From positions 439,001 to 503,000 of the forward strand of contig CP106741.1 of assembly GCA_030323305.1 (NCBI GenBank): DNA of 64,000 bases, given 5' to 3'. This DNA is from Paenibacillus sp. CC-CFT747 (GTDB taxonomy: Bacteria; Bacillota; Bacilli; Paenibacillales; NBRC-103111). The position numbers and the translations under genes are program-made. The notes under the pieces were generated by a model that saw only the letters and a list, made by a program, of their open reading frames with translations, was not told where the DNA came from and did not search any database. This document shows, one piece after another, positions 1 to 10,635 of this stretch; within the stretch, counting starts at the first letter, position 1; each line of letters starts with the position of its first letter.

Positions 1-366
1 GTTGGAGACGAAAGAGGCGACTTCCTTCAAGGTACGCCCTTCGATCTCAACAAGAAGGTCATAGGCACCGGACATCAGATACACCGATTTCACTTCGGGA
101 TATAAATAAATGCGTTCGGCAATGGCATCGAAGCCGTGCACGCGTTCGGGGGTAATCTGCACCTCGATCAGCGCCGTCACCTTGTCGTCCACCTTGCTCC
201 AGTTCACCACCGTCGCATATTTCACAATGATATGGTCCGCTTCCAGCTCCGCGATCGCCGCTTCCACCTCCGCCTGGGCCGCGCCTACCATCGTCGCGAT
301 CAATTCCGCGCTTCTTCTGGCGTCTTCCTTCAGCAGATCAAGGATTTTTAACTTCAGTTCACTCAT
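1..366 (-). CDS. Lrp/AsnC family transcriptional regulator (C-terminus cut by window edge)
   Basis: Reads from an ATG at 366 leftward off the window edge, about 122 residues visible. The start MSELKLKILDLLKEDARRS begins the winged-helix part, followed by the RAM/AsnC_trans_reg ligand-sensing domain (a stretch reading VYLMSGAYDLLVEIEG is typical of that fold). A TAGGAGG ribosome-binding site lies at 374-380. Lrp/AsnC proteins bind amino acids or other small effectors and regulate metabolic genes; the effector cannot be read from sequence. The N-terminal HTH looks short and divergent (ATMVGAAQAEVEAAIAELE), so it belongs to the small Firmicute Lrp branch. Family is sure, target is not. Confidence 0.85.
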   Translation of the reverse strand, partial: MSELKLKILDLLKEDARRSAELIATMVGAAQAEVEAAIAELEADHIIVKYATVVNWSKVDDKVTALIEVQITPERVHGFDAIAERIYLYPEVKSVYLMSGAYDLLVEIEGRTLKEVASFVSN

Positions 367-477
367 GGGAGAACCTCCTAAGGGATGATTGGCATCGCAG
401 AACACGATAATTCCACTATACAACGAATACAAGCATCCTGCAAAGATGCGAAGCGGTAAAGACCCGGCATAAGCAGC

Positions 478-498
478 AAAAAACCCGCCTGAGGCGGG
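478..498 (-). terminator. Rho-independent terminator
   Basis: CCCGCC-TGA-GGCGGG stem (484-498) with six A on the plus strand at 478-483, which is a U-tract for minus-strand transcripts. It follows the GNAT-like gene. Confidence 0.8.
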
Positions 499-635
499 AC
501 GGTTATCAGGTATGGGATCTACGAACGGCGGGACGGAACTTCCTCGTACGAGGACTGGCTGCCGTTTCCGGTATTCAGGTGGCCGGCCAAGGGTCTGGCT
601 TCTCCTATTAGAACACCGCTTCCTGCTTATATGAT

Positions 636-971
636 TTAAACAGACGGCTGCCGGGTATAGATGCGGTTAATATCCGAGGCTCTTGCGCTTGGCTTAAGCA
701 GCTTGCAAATGTTCTCCCGGATTTCCTTGCTCTCGTAGCCGGGATCGAGCAGGATGGCATAGGCGGCGGGATTCTCCGCCTCCAGGCCAATGCGGCTTCC
801 CAGGCCCACCAGCCGGTCACGGTCGTAGACCCCGACCACTTGATCCAGGAGGCCCGCACGGCCCGCGCTTTCCCGGATGGGAACAGCCGTCTCCCCCGAA
901 AGGCCTGCCGTCTTCCAAAACCCTTCCAGCATGTGCGCCTCTGGCATGCCGAGCTGAAACGCCACTTTCAT
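636..971 (-). CDS. Small GNAT-like acetyltransferase-fold protein
   Basis: 111 residues. The middle (VVGVYDRDRLVGLGSRIG followed by AAYAILLDPGYESKEI) has the spacing of GNAT strands beta2-beta4 and the acetyl-CoA loop region, but the canonical Q/RxxGxG/A loop is not clear, so it may be a degenerate or very short member. It is a single-gene unit with a terminator downstream. Upstream (972-1030) is AT-rich with TATAATTAT-like stretches suited to a promoter. The substrate is unknown, and acetyl-CoA binding is uncertain because the phosphate-binding loop is poorly conserved. Confidence 0.5.
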   Translation of the reverse strand: MKVAFQLGMPEAHMLEGFWKTAGLSGETAVPIRESAGRAGLLDQVVGVYDRDRLVGLGSRIGLEAENPAAYAILLDPGYESKEIRENICKLLKPSARASDINRIYTRQPSV

Positions 972-1226
972 CGCTATCCCTCCGCTTGATTCGTTTAATA
1001 ATTATAATTATACATCATTGTGTATAATTATTCAAACTAATTTCAACGAAATAACGGATCTCGATAATAAAGGATAATGCAAGCTGCCGCTTGAAGAAAG
1101 GAATGCACCTGTCCGTTTTCCTAACGGCAACCTGTCCAACGGGCCGTTCATCCATTGTGATTATCAGAACCAAAACAATAACCCCCGGATCACGTCCAAA
1201 GGGACTTTCTCAGGGGTCTTAAGTTT

Positions 1227-1252
1227 GGGACGGGCGCCGTCCCCTTATTTTT
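1227..1252 (+). terminator. Orphan terminator-like hairpin, plus-strand orientation
   Basis: GGGACGG (1227-1233), loop GCG, CCGTCCC (1237-1243), then a T-rich run (TTATTTTTCC). The T-tract is on the plus strand, yet no plus-strand gene lies upstream. The rest of 972-1267 holds no ORF I can support. Confidence 0.45.
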
Positions 1253-1267
1253 CCTTACACGTGAAGC

Positions 1268-2188
1268 TTAAAAAATGTCCATGCTGAGGTAGCGTTCCCC
1301 GGTATCGGGAGCTATACACAGCACGCGCTTGCCGGCCCCGAGTCGGCGGGCCTCCTGCAGCGCAGCCCAAACGGTCGCTCCGGCCGACGGACCGACGAGA
1401 ATGCCTTCGCGGGCCGCCAGTTCCCGGGTCGTCCGGATGGCGTCCTCGTCCGCCACCTGAACGATCCGGTCGTATACACCGGTGTTCAGAATGGGCGGAA
1501 CGAAGCCCGGGCTTGTCCCCACCAGCTTATGGGGACCCGGCTGCCCGCCGGACAGCACCGGAGAGCCCTTCGGCTCCACGACGAGAATTTCGATGCCCGG
1601 GATTTTCTCCCGGAGCACCTCGCCGGTCCCGGTGATTGTTCCCCCGGTTCCCGAGGAAGCCACGAACGCATCCAGCCGGCCGCCCGTCTGCTCCACGATT
1701 TCCAGTGCGGTCGTCACGCGGTGGATATCCGGATTGGCGCGGTTCTCGAACTGCTGAGGGATGAAGCTGCCGGGAATCTGCTCCTGCAGCTCCTTCGCCT
1801 TGCGGATGGCACCCGGCATTCGTTCGGCCGCAGGGGTCAAGACCACCTCCGCCCCGTACGCTTTAAGAATATTAATGCGTTCCTTGGTCATGTTGTCGGG
1901 CATGACCATAATCGCGCGGTAGCCTTTGGCGGCGGCATTCATGGCAAGTCCGATCCCTGTGTTGCCGCTGGTCGGCTCAATGATCGTAGCTCCCGGCTGA
2001 AGCACTCCGTCCTTCTCCGCCTGGGCGATGAGATTATAGGCGGCGCGGTCCTTCACGCTGCCGCTCGGATTAAAGTATTCGAGCTTGACATAAACCTCCG
2101 CGTCTCCTGCCGCCGTTAGGCGGTTTAGTTTAACAGCGGGCGTGTTTCCAATCAATTCGGTTATGCTGTTTACCAGTCTAGCCGTCAT
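1268..2188 (-). CDS. cysK: Cysteine synthase A (O-acetylserine sulfhydrylase)
   Basis: 306 residues, the normal length. Fold-type II PLP enzyme that makes L-cysteine from O-acetylserine and sulfide. Visible motifs: the PLP lysine K46 in GSVKDR, the substrate-binding TSGNTG loop (73-78), and the phosphate-binding SGTGGT loop in the middle of the protein. It starts at an ATG with a strong promoter close upstream. It is transcribed alone. The sulfate ABC transporter operon near 54-58 kb belongs to the same pathway but is far away. Cysteine synthase is the best call; a CBS-like relative is less likely given the length and lack of a regulatory domain. Confidence 0.95.
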   Translation of the reverse strand: MTARLVNSITELIGNTPAVKLNRLTAAGDAEVYVKLEYFNPSGSVKDRAAYNLIAQAEKDGVLQPGATIIEPTSGNTGIGLAMNAAAKGYRAIMVMPDNMTKERINILKAYGAEVVLTPAAERMPGAIRKAKELQEQIPGSFIPQQFENRANPDIHRVTTALEIVEQTGGRLDAFVASSGTGGTITGTGEVLREKIPGIEILVVEPKGSPVLSGGQPGPHKLVGTSPGFVPPILNTGVYDRIVQVADEDAIRTTRELAAREGILVGPSAGATVWAALQEARRLGAGKRVLCIAPDTGERYLSMDIF

Positions 2189-2219
2189 GCTGCATTCCCC
2201 TTTCCGTCTATACCTATTT

Positions 2220-2249
2220 ATTTTATCGGTATATGGGAATTAACGTCAA
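2220..2249 (-). promoter_or_regulatory. Sigma-A promoter of cysK
   Basis: -35 TTGACG (complement of 2244-2249), 18-nt spacer, -10 TAAAAT (complement of 2220-2225). The predicted transcription start is about 25 nt before the cysK ATG, so the leader is short and no riboswitch is expected. Confidence 0.7.
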
Positions 2250-2497
2250 CCCGCCGGAGCGCAGGCTCGTCCCCAACCGGTATGTTCCCTTCTGAAAGCG
2301 GACAATTAGGAGCCCTCCATCGGCTCCCGTTTATTATCCCTCTCTCCTTAGAAAAAGACCGGTCATGTTAACAAAACGCTATCGGAAGGTTAATAAAGCA
2401 TCCTTTTACCCGTCCAGCGCCTCGCTTATCATTAAAAGCAACAGGGCCTGCTATCGTTTAACGGACCCTGTCTGACTAAGAGCAGGGAGGGAAAGCG
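2250..2497. other. Intergenic region between cysK and the giant secreted protein
   Basis: No ORF supported. Contains a GGAGCC/GGCTCC hairpin at about 2311-2329 and an ACAGGG/CCCTGT hairpin at about 2440-2471 just before the ribosome-binding site of the next gene. No clear promoter hexamers for the plus strand. Confidence 0.4.
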
Positions 2498-5400
2498 ATG
2501 GGTAAACGATGGTGGCGGATAGCCGCCGCGGCCGTGGTGCTTCTCGGGGATGGACCGGTGGTCCCGGGCAGCGGGCCGGTGCCGTTGCTACGGCGGAGGA
2601 AGCAGCAGCAGGGCCGGATTCCAGCTTATTATGGGGGACGAGGGTGGTAACGTCCCTTGCTGCCGCACAGCCGGAGCCCCCGATTCGTCGGTGACCATAG
2701 CCGCGAAGACCGGGGATCCCGGCTACACCTATGCCCCCGCATCACGGGACGTGGTCAGCGGAACCCCTTATTATTCCATGGAGAACGACAAAATCAGCTT
2801 GACGATCGGCACCACCAGGCTTGAGACGGGCAGCACGTCCGATTACAGCGACAACGCCTCCGGCAACAACAAGCCCGGGTCACTGACGCCGGGACATATC
2901 ATGGATGCGGTACCGAAGACGACAATGCGGGACAACCTGGATTATACGGAATTTGTGCTGAGCAAGGGCTTGGGCCGAACGTGGTGGTATCCGACTGAGA
3001 AGCTGAGCCTGCCTGACATCGAGCCCGGCGACCGCTTCCTTACCGCCAAGGGAGCTTGGGACAAGGACGGCAGCATCAAGGCCCAGGTGACCTATTCGAT
3101 TGTAGAGAATTCCCCACTTATTAAAATGAAGGTGAAGCTGAAGAATGAGGGAACGGCCGGCTTCACCGGTAACCTGGCCTATGTCATCGATCCGGAGGAG
3201 ACGCTCGAGCAGCAGAGCTACGTCCCCGGCTGGGGCTGGAGAGGCGGACAAGTGAGTGAGTACATTACTTCCGGCTGGAACCGGAACTATATCTTCAATG
3301 GAATCCAGGATAAGTTCACGGGGAATACGGCCCATGCCCTCATCTGGCCCGATGCCCAGAAGCCTTCCGCTCTTATTCCCGAAGGATACATAACCGGAGC
3401 CTGGTTTCCCGTAGCGCTTGCTCCGGGAGGAACCAAGGAACTGATCCTGTACCATCTTCCCCATCAGCCGGGTCCGGCTAACGAAGCATACCGGACCGCG
3501 GAATTCTGGGCGGATGTGATTCGAAACGGAACGGACGTGACCTCGATTCGAACGGTGTCCGGAACCGTGACCGATTCGTCCGGCCAGCCGGCAGGCGGAA
3601 TCGATGTGGACCTGACCTCTTCCTCCGGGGACTCCGTAGCGAAAGCCACAACGGACAGCCGAGGCCGCTACAGCCTGAATTCCGTTACCGGCTCGGTCTA
3701 TGGACTAACGGCTTCTAATGGAACGGATAGGTATGAACAGCTACTTCCGCCGGAGCCTCCGGACAGGGAGACAGTGGTGAATTTCACCTTGGATCCGCCT
3801 CCTCTGAAAGCCGTGACCTCCGGTGTCACGAAGGGGGATCCCGGTTATGTTTATGAGGGAACGTCCCGGGACTGGTGGCCCGCCAATGATTATTATTATC
3901 TGGAGAGCCCGGATATCAAATTCACGGTAGGCACGGTTCGAACGGCAGGCAAGGATCCGGTAGACTGGAGCAATGACGCCTCCGGAAACAACAAATGGGG
4001 AACCTTGACACCGGGCCATATGATGGACGCCGCCCCCAAGCTGACCATGGAGGAGAACCTCGACTTTTCGGAATTCGTTCTGAGCGATAATCTGGGGGTA
4101 ACGCCCGAGGACGAAGCGGCGGGAATGCATATGGAATGGTCATGGTTTCATCCGCTGGATAAGCTGAAGTTCCCTTCCATTCAGCTGGAGGGGGACACGA
4201 TAGCGGCGGCCGGAGACTGGGATCGCAACGAGAAAATGAAGTCGTCCGTCCGCTATTCCATTGTGGAAGGAACTCCTCTCATCCGGATGGACATCACCCT
4301 GAACAACGGAACGGGAGCCGACTTCAACGGCAGCTTCGGCTATGTCCTCGACTCAGACCAGCCGGGCGAGCAGCATACGTACCTGCCGGGACGAAACTGG
4401 GTCTACAGCCAGGAGAAGAACCCGATCCGGGAAGGCTGGACGGAGAATTACCTGTTCACCGGCGTCAACAACGCTTTTACGGGCAAAACCGCGCATGCGA
4501 TCATCTGGCCCGAGGAGCAGCAGCCGAAGAGTCTTATTCACGAAGGCATTTTTGCCGGAGCCTGGTTCGAGGCGTCGATTCCAAGCGGACAGAGCCGCAG
4601 CTATGTTCTGTATCATCTTCCCCATGTCGCCGGACCGGCGGATAAGCCTTATGCCAATGCGGAATTATGGGCCCACTTCATCAAAACCCATGCCGAAGCA
4701 AAGGATTACGGCAGCCTGACCGGTTCGGTGAAGGATGAGACCGGCAAGACCCTGCCTCAAACGGAAGTGGTCGCGAAAGACGGAAGCGGAGCCGTCCGGG
4801 CGAGAGCCGTCACGACCCCTGCGGGTAAGTTCCAGCTTTACTTGCCAAAAGGCGACTATACCATAGCGCCGGTGAATGACGCCTACTCCGTGGAGGCCCG
4901 ATCCGTGACGGTGGCGGGTGGGGACCGGATAACGGCCGATTTCGTCATGAAGAAATATGCCGAGCTGGAAGCCGCCCTTCCCTCCGTCCTGACGGCAGAC
5001 ACGCCTTTTGACCTGACAGTTACCCTGCGGAATGTCACCGGCAGCCCGATAAGGGATGTGGCGGTTGAAGTGACCCCTCCTCCCCTCATCCAGCTGTTGG
5101 GCGAATCCTCCTTCGTTCTTCCCGTGCTCGGGGCGAACACGCAAAAGGTGCTGACCGTCAAAGCCGTCGCCCTTGAAGGGGGCCGCTCGGCAATCAAAGC
5201 CACGGCTTCGTCAAGCCTGTTCCGTCTCGCTGCCAGTGTAAACTTCGATGTCCAGGGACAGGGTTATTATGCCGGAGACAATCACTCCCATACGAAGCAC
5301 AGCGACGGAGTCAATACGGTAGCGGAAAACTCGGACAGCGCCTACACCCGGCGGATGCTCTCTTGGGTATGGAGCGAGGAGCATAACAAGACCTCCCAGC

Positions 5401-6848
5401 AGGCCGACGCCGATGCCGTCACCGCGGGCTACGGAGGACGTTTTCTCAGCTTGTCGGGTACGGAGATCACCACCCCGGTTGGCCACGCACTCGTATACGG
5501 TCTCGATAATGTTCCCCGGTACGATATCGGGACTCCTTACACCTGGCAGAACAGCATCAACGAGGTGACGGGCCAGGGAGGTCTTCTGTACATCGCTCAT
5601 CCGTTCGAGAGCACCTATGCTTTCCAGACGCCTTATGAATGGACCGGTTTCACCGGTGTCGAGGTGTGGAACGGAACGTGGCATGCCCTTGACAACAACG
5701 TCAACGAACGCGCTTTCCGCTTCTGGGACGAAATCAACATCCGCGGAGACGGCAAGTATTATGGCCTCACCAACACGGACGGTCACACGAAAGACAAGGT
5801 AGGTGACACGTACAGCAAAGGCTGGATGAAAAGCTTGACCGAAGGGAACGTACTGGAGCTTCTCCGGAGCGGGGGATATTACGGCTCCAACGGCCCCGAT
5901 CTCCGTTTCCGCGTGGGCGGGGTGGAGATGGGCGGAACGCTGAAGCTGGAAGAGGCCGGGAAGGTACCCGTTCAGGTCGAAGCGTACGATCCCAATTCCT
6001 CTTTGACCGGCGTCCGGGTCATCAAATACTACATCACGGGCAACATGGCGGATTATTCCCGCCGCGAAGTTGTCTTGGATGAAGATCTCGCCGGGCAAGG
6101 CATTAGCCGGTACAGCAAAACCTTAAATCTGCCGGTTAGCGGCAAGGAATTTTACCGGATGGAGGTTATGAGCGAGAAATCGAACCCGAACAGCTCCGGC
6201 ATCGGACCGCTGACCGGCACGGGCTTCGCTTTCTCTAACCCAGTCTGGGTGGAGGTCCCCGGGACTGGCAAGAGCAATGCCGCCGCGGTTGAGTCTTTGT
6301 CTTACAACCAGGCCCCCTTAGCCGACACGGCGGGACGGTTCGGGATCGGAACGATTGTGATTCATCCGAAGACGTTCGAACCGGATAAGCTGAATGCCGT
6401 GGTAAGTCAAGGGGCAGCCGTTACCGGCAAGCGGTATACCGTCTTGACCGGAAGCACCGCGGCTGAGGGCATTCTGGACCTGACGGTAACAGCCCCAGAC
6501 GGTTCGGAGCGCACCTTCCGTTACCTGGTCTATACCGGCGGTCGTGTCCCTAGCACCGGCCAACTCACCAGTCTGCTGGTGAGTGAGGCTTCGCTGGTCC
6601 CGGCGTTTCAGCCGGAAAAGACATCGTATGCCGGAACGGTCCGTCATGACGTAACCCGGCTGGAGATCATCTCCGTCGCAGCGGACAGCCGGGCGAGCCT
6701 AACGGTCAACGGGACGGCAACCGCTAGCGGGAAGCCGTTCGAAGTCAGCCTGGCACCAGGCTTGAACACCATCCTAGTCGTGGTGAACGAGGACGATGGC
6801 CGGGCCGGCAGCACGTACACCCTCCGGATCGTGCGCCTTCCGGTGTAA
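2498..6848 (+). CDS. Giant secreted multidomain protein with PHP (CehA/McbA-type) metallohydrolase domain; two apparent frameshifts
   Basis: ATG at 2498 follows GGGAGG (2485-2490) and starts a signal peptide (MGKRWWRIAAAAVVLL). Frame is lost at G4 (2546-2549) and C5 (2677-2681); one added base in each gives one 1450-aa protein. Order: signal peptide; a ~300-aa beta-rich module plus a carboxypeptidase-regulatory-like domain (SGTVTDSSGQPAGG); a second copy of both (from ~3830); a NEW3-like domain; a PHP domain with HSH (~930-932), EEHN, AHPFES and TDGHT metal ligands; and a C-terminal cadherin-like beta-sandwich. No LPXTG or S-layer motif is seen, so it is probably released. PHP/CehA domains hydrolyse phospho- or carbamate esters; the substrate here is unknown. 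Confidence 0.8.
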
Positions 6849-6877
6849 GGCTGTCCAGGATCAGATTCGCGGTTCAG

Positions 6878-6906
6878 AAAAAGGAGGCCCTCGGGCCCCC
6901 TTTTCC
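6878..6906 (+). terminator. Rho-independent terminator
   Basis: AAAAAGGAGGCCC-TCG-GGGCCCCCTTTT stem, 30 nt after the stop codon of the giant secreted protein. Confidence 0.8.
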
Positions 6907-7042
6907 TTTACTCATCCATCGCGCTGAATCCCTGTGGAACCGCCATCGCGGAAAGGTAGCCGCGGTGGGCTCTCTTCTCCTCTGGAGGAGAGACTGCCGC
7001 CTCAACAGGATCGGCAGGAAGACCGATGGGAACCACCAGCTG

Positions 7043-7187
7043 ACGAAACGCCGCGGGAAAGCTTAGAACCCAACGATTACATAACGAAACGCCGAGGGAT
7101 ACCTGAGAACCCAACGGTTACCCAACGGACGCCGTGGGACACCTTAGAACCCGACGCTTACCCATTGAATGCCTCTGGACACCTAGA
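7043..7187. repeat. Imperfect ~41-nt tandem repeat, about 3.5 copies
   Basis: Units at 7043-7083, 7084-7124, 7125-7164 and a partial one from 7165. Shared core: ACGAAACGCCG..GGGA.ACCT.AGAACCCAACG.TTAC.CA. The period is not a multiple of three, so the open frame running through it is unlikely to be coding. It lies in an 857-nt gene-free gap (6849-7705). Confidence 0.75.
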
Positions 7188-7234
7188 CATAGACATCCGG
7201 TGGAAATCGCGGGGAAGCCGGGAAGTCCCCAAAA

Positions 7235-7440
7235 TTAGCGGAACGGAGATACCTTATTCGTCAGAATTCGAGCCCTAGCGTTTTAATAGAGGAACTATAC
7301 TCCTCTATTATTCGTCAGAGCGGCGAAAATAGGCCGTTTTTGATGGTTGGCGCCAAAAATAGCGAACCTGCGTTCCTCTATTATTTTGAGGAATATCGAA
7401 AAAAGGGGCATTAACGCCCCTCCGTTCCGCTATTTTTTTC
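7235..7440. repeat. Cluster of palindromic intergenic repeats
   Basis: Related elements at about 7238-7262, 7284-7318, 7358-7390 and 7424-7440 share halves AATAGCGGAAC and GTTCCTCTATT, two of them followed by ATTCGTCAGA. Each can fold on itself (for example AATAGAGG...CCTCTATT). The pattern resembles REP-like interspersed elements. No gene is present. Confidence 0.6.
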
Positions 7441-7520
7441 GGCACCCGAGGGGAGCAGCGGGCAAAACGGTTCCCATTGAAGCAAATCGGTCTTTTCCAG
7501 GTGAATTGGAGCCTCCATGA

Positions 7521-7597
7521 CAAAGGACCGGTTGTTGGATGGCACCCCCAGGTTAGGGGTTTCTACCAAACGGGGGGCCATCCTTGTCCGGTCCTTG
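7521..7597. repeat. Long imperfect inverted repeat
   Basis: AAGGACCGG (7523-7531) pairs with CCGGTCCTT (7588-7596); after a small internal loop GGATGGC (7537-7543) pairs with GCCATCC (7577-7583), and C5 (7545-7549) pairs with G5 (7572-7576). About 21 bp in total with a 22-nt loop. No T-tract directly follows on either strand. Confidence 0.65.
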
Positions 7598-7705
7598 TTC
7601 TTAGCTGCCTGCTGTATTCTCGAATGAGTCCATGGTTCAACTCATCCGGATCTCTCTAGCAGGTCAGGATGCAATAAAGCAAGGGAGGGCGCCCTTTCCC
7701 GTCGG

Positions 7706-9033
7706 CTAGGGCTTACCGCCGCCACCCGACCCCGTGTGCGCCTGCCGCTCCAGAAGCGGCAGAAGACATGCCCACATGATCAGCGGGGTGCTGCCGATAA
7801 ACAGGAGGAGGCTGTTGATCACGAGGGGCGAGCGGCTCCAGGAGATTACCGCAATAAATAGCAGCGTCCCGAATAAACGTCCGGCGTTGATGGCCATCTC
7901 CCGGGTGGCCACATATTCCACTCGCCGGCCCCCCCGTCCTCCTGGCGGCCAATCCAATCGAACACCACCGAGGTTCCCGGCAGGGTATAGAGCGGAATGA
8001 ACAGAGCGGTGCCGATACCGAACAAGAGGAGGGTTCCATAGCTGACCCGCCAGAAGAGCGGAAGGACCACCCCCATCATGGCAAGGATGCCAAGCAGCAT
8101 GCCCCACTTCCGGAAGCGGGGCCGAAACCAGCGGCCAGCCGCCCAGAAGCTGACGAGGGCAACCCCTGAGGTGATCAGGGAGAAGTTCCCGAGCTTCATT
8201 TCGTTCTTCGTCGCAAGGTAGACCAGAAGGCCGATAAGGAACGAGTACACCCCTTCCCGGATTCCTTGGGCGGCCAGCCCCCACAAGACGCGCCGGCTGC
8301 TCCGGTCGGCCATTTTGCGGAAGGGGAACCACCAGTCATAGCACGTTTGAACTTTACGCTTGCGAAGCCAGAAGCTCAGGACCACGCCGACCAGGAAGAT
8401 CACCAGCGACAGCGTAAAGATCAGACGGTAACCCCCTGTCCCTTTCCAGTGCGTGATAAGAAAGCCCGAAACCCAGGGGGCCACCATCCCGGCTACCGAT
8501 CCCCATAAGCCCGCCCAGCCGTTAAAGCGGTCCCGGTTGTCCGGATTGGTGACTTCGAAATAAACGACATTGAAGGCCAGCCAGAAGAATCCCGAGGCCA
8601 AGCCCTGCACACTCCCCAGCCAAAAAATGTAATCCACCGAGCGTACCCCAAGAAGGAGCACCAGCACGTAGAACAAGGCGGAGAGGGCGATGCCGAGACG
8701 GAGCGAATTCATTTTGTTGTGTTCCTTGACCCACTTTCCTGCAATCCAGAAGGTCAGCGCCATGAATACCTGCTGGTAAACGGCAAACCAGGCAATCATG
8801 GCAAAATCGTTTCGAGCCTTCCACAAATAGATGCTCACGAACGTGCCGGACAAGGCATTGGCCGTTCCGAACAAAGCATTCACGAGAAGCAGAAGACGCG
8901 TCTGGGGAGTCAGACCGGCCCCTTCCCGTCCTTCCCGTTCTTCTTCGTCCTCGGACGAATGTTCCCGATGGCGGCCAAAGCCCGGCACAAAGACAATGCG
9001 CCGGGCTTTGCGGTCTTGTATCGATTCGTTCAT
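7706..9033 (-). CDS. Major facilitator superfamily transporter; one apparent frameshift
   Basis: Repaired length 442 residues, about 11-12 membrane segments after a charged ~40-aa cytoplasmic N-terminus. The frame breaks at C7 (7929-7935); adding one base joins the main part to the last ~75 residues (ATREMAINAGRLFGTLLFI onward), which supply the final helices. Proline/glycine-rich helices and the GxLxxxRxFRPRFRKWG-type loop between helices 8 and 9 fit an MFS efflux or uptake permease of the YfkF/YxiO-like kind. The start is uncertain: ATG 9033 has only a GGTGAG site close by. It runs in the same direction as the amidase upstream but with a 156-nt gap. The substrate cannot be read from sequence. 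Confidence 0.8.
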
Positions 9034-9189
9034 TCACTCACCCGGTTACCCGTTAAGGGAAATAGAAAACAGCCTGTTTACCTTTCCCTCCCCTTACCGG
9101 ATTATCCGGAAAAGGAAACAATCGTCCTTCCCCGGGCCACCTCCCCATCCTGCCGGGGACGCCCGCATGAAGGCAGCCATCACCTGCCA

Positions 9190-10635
9190 TCAAGGTTTAA
9201 GACGGGGCGGCTTCCGGTGCCGCGTTGCCTGTTCGAAGGCATAGGCCATCTTCAGCAGAACAGGCTCGCTAAAGGCGGTCGACGTGAAGGTGATTCCGTA
9301 AGGCAGCCCTTCTGAGGTGAAACCGCCCGGGACCGTAACGGAGGGATACCCGGCTCTTGCCCCGACGGCTTCCCCTCGTCTCCCGGAAATAGGAGGGCAT
9401 CCAGGCCGTGCTCCTTCAACACGGCATCGATTCCTTCCTCCCGGCAAAGGCGTAAATCCCGGGCCCGGTCGGCCAAATAAGCCGGTTCCGTTAAGGTGCC
9501 GCTCGTCCTCTCTTCGGCATGCTCCAGAAGCGTCTGCCCGTACCGCAGCGTTTCGTCCGGATGCGCCCGGTTGAAGGCAATGATCTCTGCCAGGGTCCGG
9601 ACGGGAGCACCGGGACCAAGACCCGCCAGGTAGCTCTGAAGCGCCGATTTAAACTCATGCATAAGGACGGAAGAGTGTCCAATCTCCGCCGCGGACGGCA
9701 GATCGGCCGGATCGACGATAACGGCCCCTTGGCGGCGCAGCTCCTCAATCGCCTGCTCGAACAGGTTGAGCTGTTCCTCCGTCAGTCCTTCGCAGAAGGA
9801 CTGGCGCGGAATGCCGAGGCGGACTCCTTTATTCCGTCCCGGTCCAAAAATGAGGTGTAATCGGCGGGGCGTTTGACGTGGAGGGTGGCCGGATCGCGCT
9901 CATCCTCGCCCGCCATAACCCCGAGCAGAATGGCGGCATCCTCCACCGAACGGGCCAATGGACCGGCCGTGTCCTGGGAATAGGTGATGGGGATGATGCC
10001 CCTTCGGCTGATCAGCCCCACTGTCGGCTTGATGCCCACCAACGCCTGCTTGCTGGCCGGACTGAGAATCGATCCGGAGGTTTCCGTACCGACGGCCGCC
10101 GTGCAGAAGCCGGATGCCGCGGCGGCTGCCGAACCGGTGCTGGAGCCTCCCGGATGCGCCCCCTCTTGTACGGATTCTGAACCTGGCCTCCCCGCGAGCT
10201 GTAGCCTGCCGGCATTCCTTCCGTCATGAAGTTGGCGAATTCGGTCATGTTGGCTTTGCCGAGCAGGATGGCACCCGCCTTTCTCAGCCGGGTGGCCAAG
10301 GCGGCATCTTCCAATGCAAACGAATGCTTAAGCGCAAGCGATCCGGCGCTGGTGGGCATACGGTCCCCGGTATCGATATTGTCCTTCAAGAGAAGAGGAA
10401 TTCCGTGAAGAGGCCCCGTTAAGCCCCTGTCTCGATAAGCCCGGTCAAGCGCCTCCGCTTGAAACAGCGCATCCTGGTTCACCTCCAGGACCGACTGAAT
10501 ACCGGGCCCGTCCTTATCGAGCCGGGCGATCCGGTCCAAATAATACATCACCAGCTTTACCGCCGTCAGCGAGCCGTCCCGGTAGGCTGCATGGATCTCG
10601 GTAACGCCCGCTTCTTCCCAATGCCCTTTTGTCAT
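9190..10635 (-). CDS. Amidase-signature family amidase (GatA-like); three apparent frameshifts
   Basis: Repaired length 482 residues. Breaks at C5 (10159-10163), at T3 (9828-9830) and at C4 (9372-9375) are each closed by one base. The joined protein shows the amidase signature: KDN (LLLKDNIDT) with the catalytic lysine, the glycine/serine-rich [12 protein letters not shown] segment and the SGSILSPAS serine nucleophile region, then GIKPTVG. Enzymes of this class hydrolyse C-N amide bonds with a Ser-cisSer-Lys triad. The lack of gatC or gatB nearby and the peptide-amidase-like N-terminus ([17 protein letters not shown]) argue against the tRNA amidotransferase role. A secretion signal is not visible. 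The substrate is unknown. Confidence 0.85.

Noticed and set aside
6934-7278. 114-codon frame with Pro/Glu-rich product after the giant secreted protein
   Set aside because: It crosses the 41-bp repeat, whose period shifts frame every unit, and has no ribosome-binding site; composition is that of repeat DNA.
7043-7440. CRISPR array
   Set aside because: Repeats are too divergent, directly abutting without spacers of constant length, and no cas genes are present anywhere in the window.
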